Shown here one piece after another: positions 5,558 to 6,674 of a DNA stretch of 6,674 nucleotides. Source of the DNA: Thermodesulfatator atlanticus (GTDB lineage Bacteria; Desulfobacterota; Thermodesulfobacteria; Thermodesulfobacteriales; Thermodesulfatatoraceae). The stretch is from NCBI GenBank assembly GCA_011321895.1, contig DROK01000067.1, forward strand, positions 1 through 6,674, read 5' to 3'. Under the pieces are notes generated by a model that did not search any database, was not told the DNA's origin, and worked only from the letters and a program-made list of their open reading frames with translations. How positions within the stretch are numbered: position 1 is the first letter of the stretch; the number at the start of each line of letters is the position of its first letter. The position numbers and the translations under genes are program-made.

Positions 5558-6674
5558 CCCACCCTTTTAAGATAGGCCGCTACTTGAGCCACCGTAGCTC
5601 CGGCGTGGAGCACGGAATCTGGAATGTCCCGCGGGCCGCAGGCTGCCCCCGCCGCAAACACTCCTTCAAGACTGGTACACCCCGGCTCAAGGTCTTCATC
5701 CTTCTCCTGGATGAAGGAAAATTCGTCTCTTTGAGGCCCTTCGTCCCGGAAATTTTTTATCACTTCCGTCTGAGCCAGAGCTCCGGTAGCGAGGACTACC
5801 AGGTCATGGCGCGCTTTCTTTAAGCCGCCTTTTCCCTCCATGTCCTCGTAGTAGAGGATAAGATCGTTATTTTTAGTTTCTTCAATCCGGGCCACCTTTC
5901 CTTTTACGAAATGAACCCCCATGGCCTTGGCCTGTTGGAAGAATTCCTCATAGCCCTTCCCGAAGGCACGAATATCAATGTAGTAGATGGTGATCTCAGC
6001 AATAGGCAGGGCCCCCATAATAAGTTGGGCCTGCTTTATGGAATACATGCAACAGATACGGGAGCAGGCCCTGGTCCCTCCGGTGCGATCCCGGGAACCC
6101 ACGCAAAGCACGATGGCGATGTTTCCGGGGAGTTTTCCGTCTGAAGGCCTCAGGACCCAGTTGTAGGGCCGGGTAGGGGCGAGGAGACGGTCCATTTGCA
6201 TCCCGGTGATCACGTTGGGATAGCAGGTATAGCCGGTAAGGGGTTTTTCCTTCGGGTCAAAAAGCTTAAAACCCGTGGCCAAAATTACGGCCCCACATTC
6301 GTAGGTGATTTCTTCAGGCTTCATGGAAAAGTCAATGGCTTTGGCCGGGCAGGCTTCAAGACACTGGTGACACTCCGAACACACCCCGCAGTCCAAACAA
6401 CGGCGCGCTTCCTCTTGGGCCTGAATAACATCTACAAAGGAAAGATTCCTCAAAGGGGCCCCCGCAGGGAGTTTGGGAGGAGAAAAGCTTGCCTCAAGGA
6501 GCTCTTTTTTGGTCTTTTTTCCTTCTAGAAAGTCACCGAAAAGGGTAGCTATTTCCTGACCCTTCCGCGCGGCAAGGGCGATTTTGTCGGCCTCTCCGAT
6601 AAGACCTCCTACCTGAAATACACCTTCCTCAACCTCGCGCAGGAAAAATTCCTCTCCCTCTTCAGGGGGCAGAA
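5548..6674 (-). CDS. HdrA-related FAD/[4Fe-4S] oxidoreductase, C-terminal part (cut by right edge)
   Basis: The 374 visible residues run to a TAA at 5548 and the frame stays open to the window edge, so an internal TTG at 6453 is not the start. The first part (GVFQVGGLIGEADKIALAARKGQEIA, written here in two halves: GVFQVGGLIGEADK and IALAARKGQEIA) resembles the end of a GltD/HdrA-like FAD domain. The Cys-rich segment CLDCGVCSECHQCLEACP then holds one or two [4Fe-4S] sites. The rest is HdrA-like: AVILATGFKLFDP, a YPNVITGMQMDRLL stretch, RPSDGKLPGNIAIVLCVGSRD, ACSRICCMY, and a final FAD motif GVFAAGAACGPRDIPDSV. It may be a GltD-HdrA-type fusion or a long HdrA, possibly the NAD(P)H- or ferredoxin-facing partner of the next HdrA, whose start overlaps its end. 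The N-terminal nucleotide-binding half is outside the window, so the cofactor partner is unknown. Confidence 0.88.
   Translation of the reverse strand, partial: LPPEEGEEFFLREVEEGVFQVGGLIGEADKIALAARKGQEIATLFGDFLEGKKTKKELLEASFSPPKLPAGAPLRNLSFVDVIQAQEEARRCLDCGVCSECHQCLEACPAKAIDFSMKPEEITYECGAVILATGFKLFDPKEKPLTGYTCYPNVITGMQMDRLLAPTRPYNWVLRPSDGKLPGNIAIVLCVGSRDRTGGTRACSRICCMYSIKQAQLIMGALPIAEITIYYIDIRAFGKGYEEFFQQAKAMGVHFVKGKVARIEETKNNDLILYYEDMEGKGGLKKARHDLVVLATGALAQTEVIKNFRDEGPQRDEFSFIQEKDEDLEPGCTSLEGVFAAGAACGPRDIPDSVLHAGATVAQVAAYLKRVGWK

Overview
This window appears to come from an anaerobic, selenocysteine-using bacterium with a large set of heterodisulfide-reductase (Hdr) type genes. A sulfur- or sulfate-metabolising member of Desulfobacterota/Thermodesulfobacteriota is my best guess from gene content alone; no taxonomic marker is present. 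Every convincing gene is on the minus strand, so transcription runs from the right edge to the left edge.

In transcription order the genes are: (1) 5548-6674, the C-terminal part of an HdrA-related flavin/Fe-S oxidoreductase cut by the right edge; (2) 3839-5557, a complete HdrA; (3) 3603-3842, a small winged-helix protein; (4) 3295-3600, HdrC; (5) 2328-3314, an HdrB-like CCG-domain protein; (6) 1929-2306, a DsrE-family protein with an in-frame UGA at codon 86; (7) a rho-independent terminator at 1890-1924 and an AT-rich intergenic region with a plausible promoter; (8) 455-1684, an HdrC-HdrB fusion of the HdrD/DsrK type with an in-frame UGA at codon 240; (9) 1-398, the N-terminus of another HdrA-like protein cut by the left edge. 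Genes 1 to 6 overlap or nearly touch and look like one operon. Genes 8 and 9 look like a second, co-oriented operon.

The main result is that two neighbouring genes each contain a UGA that should be read as selenocysteine. A conventional gene caller would truncate the DsrE-like protein and split the HdrD/DsrK-like protein in two. In both cases the reading frame continues after UGA with family-typical sequence. In both cases UGA sits where the family normally has cysteine, and a hairpin with G in the first two positions of its apical loop starts 21-24 nt downstream, as expected for a bacterial SECIS element. In the DsrE-like protein the selenocysteine falls at the persulfide-carrying cysteine of DsrE/TusD.

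Inferred joint function: soluble HdrABC-type complexes move electrons between flavin, [4Fe-4S] clusters and a noncubane cluster that reduces a disulfide or persulfide. A selenol-based DsrE sulfur carrier encoded directly after hdrB, and a selenocysteine in the CCG domain of the adjacent HdrD/DsrK-like protein, suggest a selenium-dependent sulfur-relay/Hdr system. The substrate and physiological direction cannot be read from the sequence.
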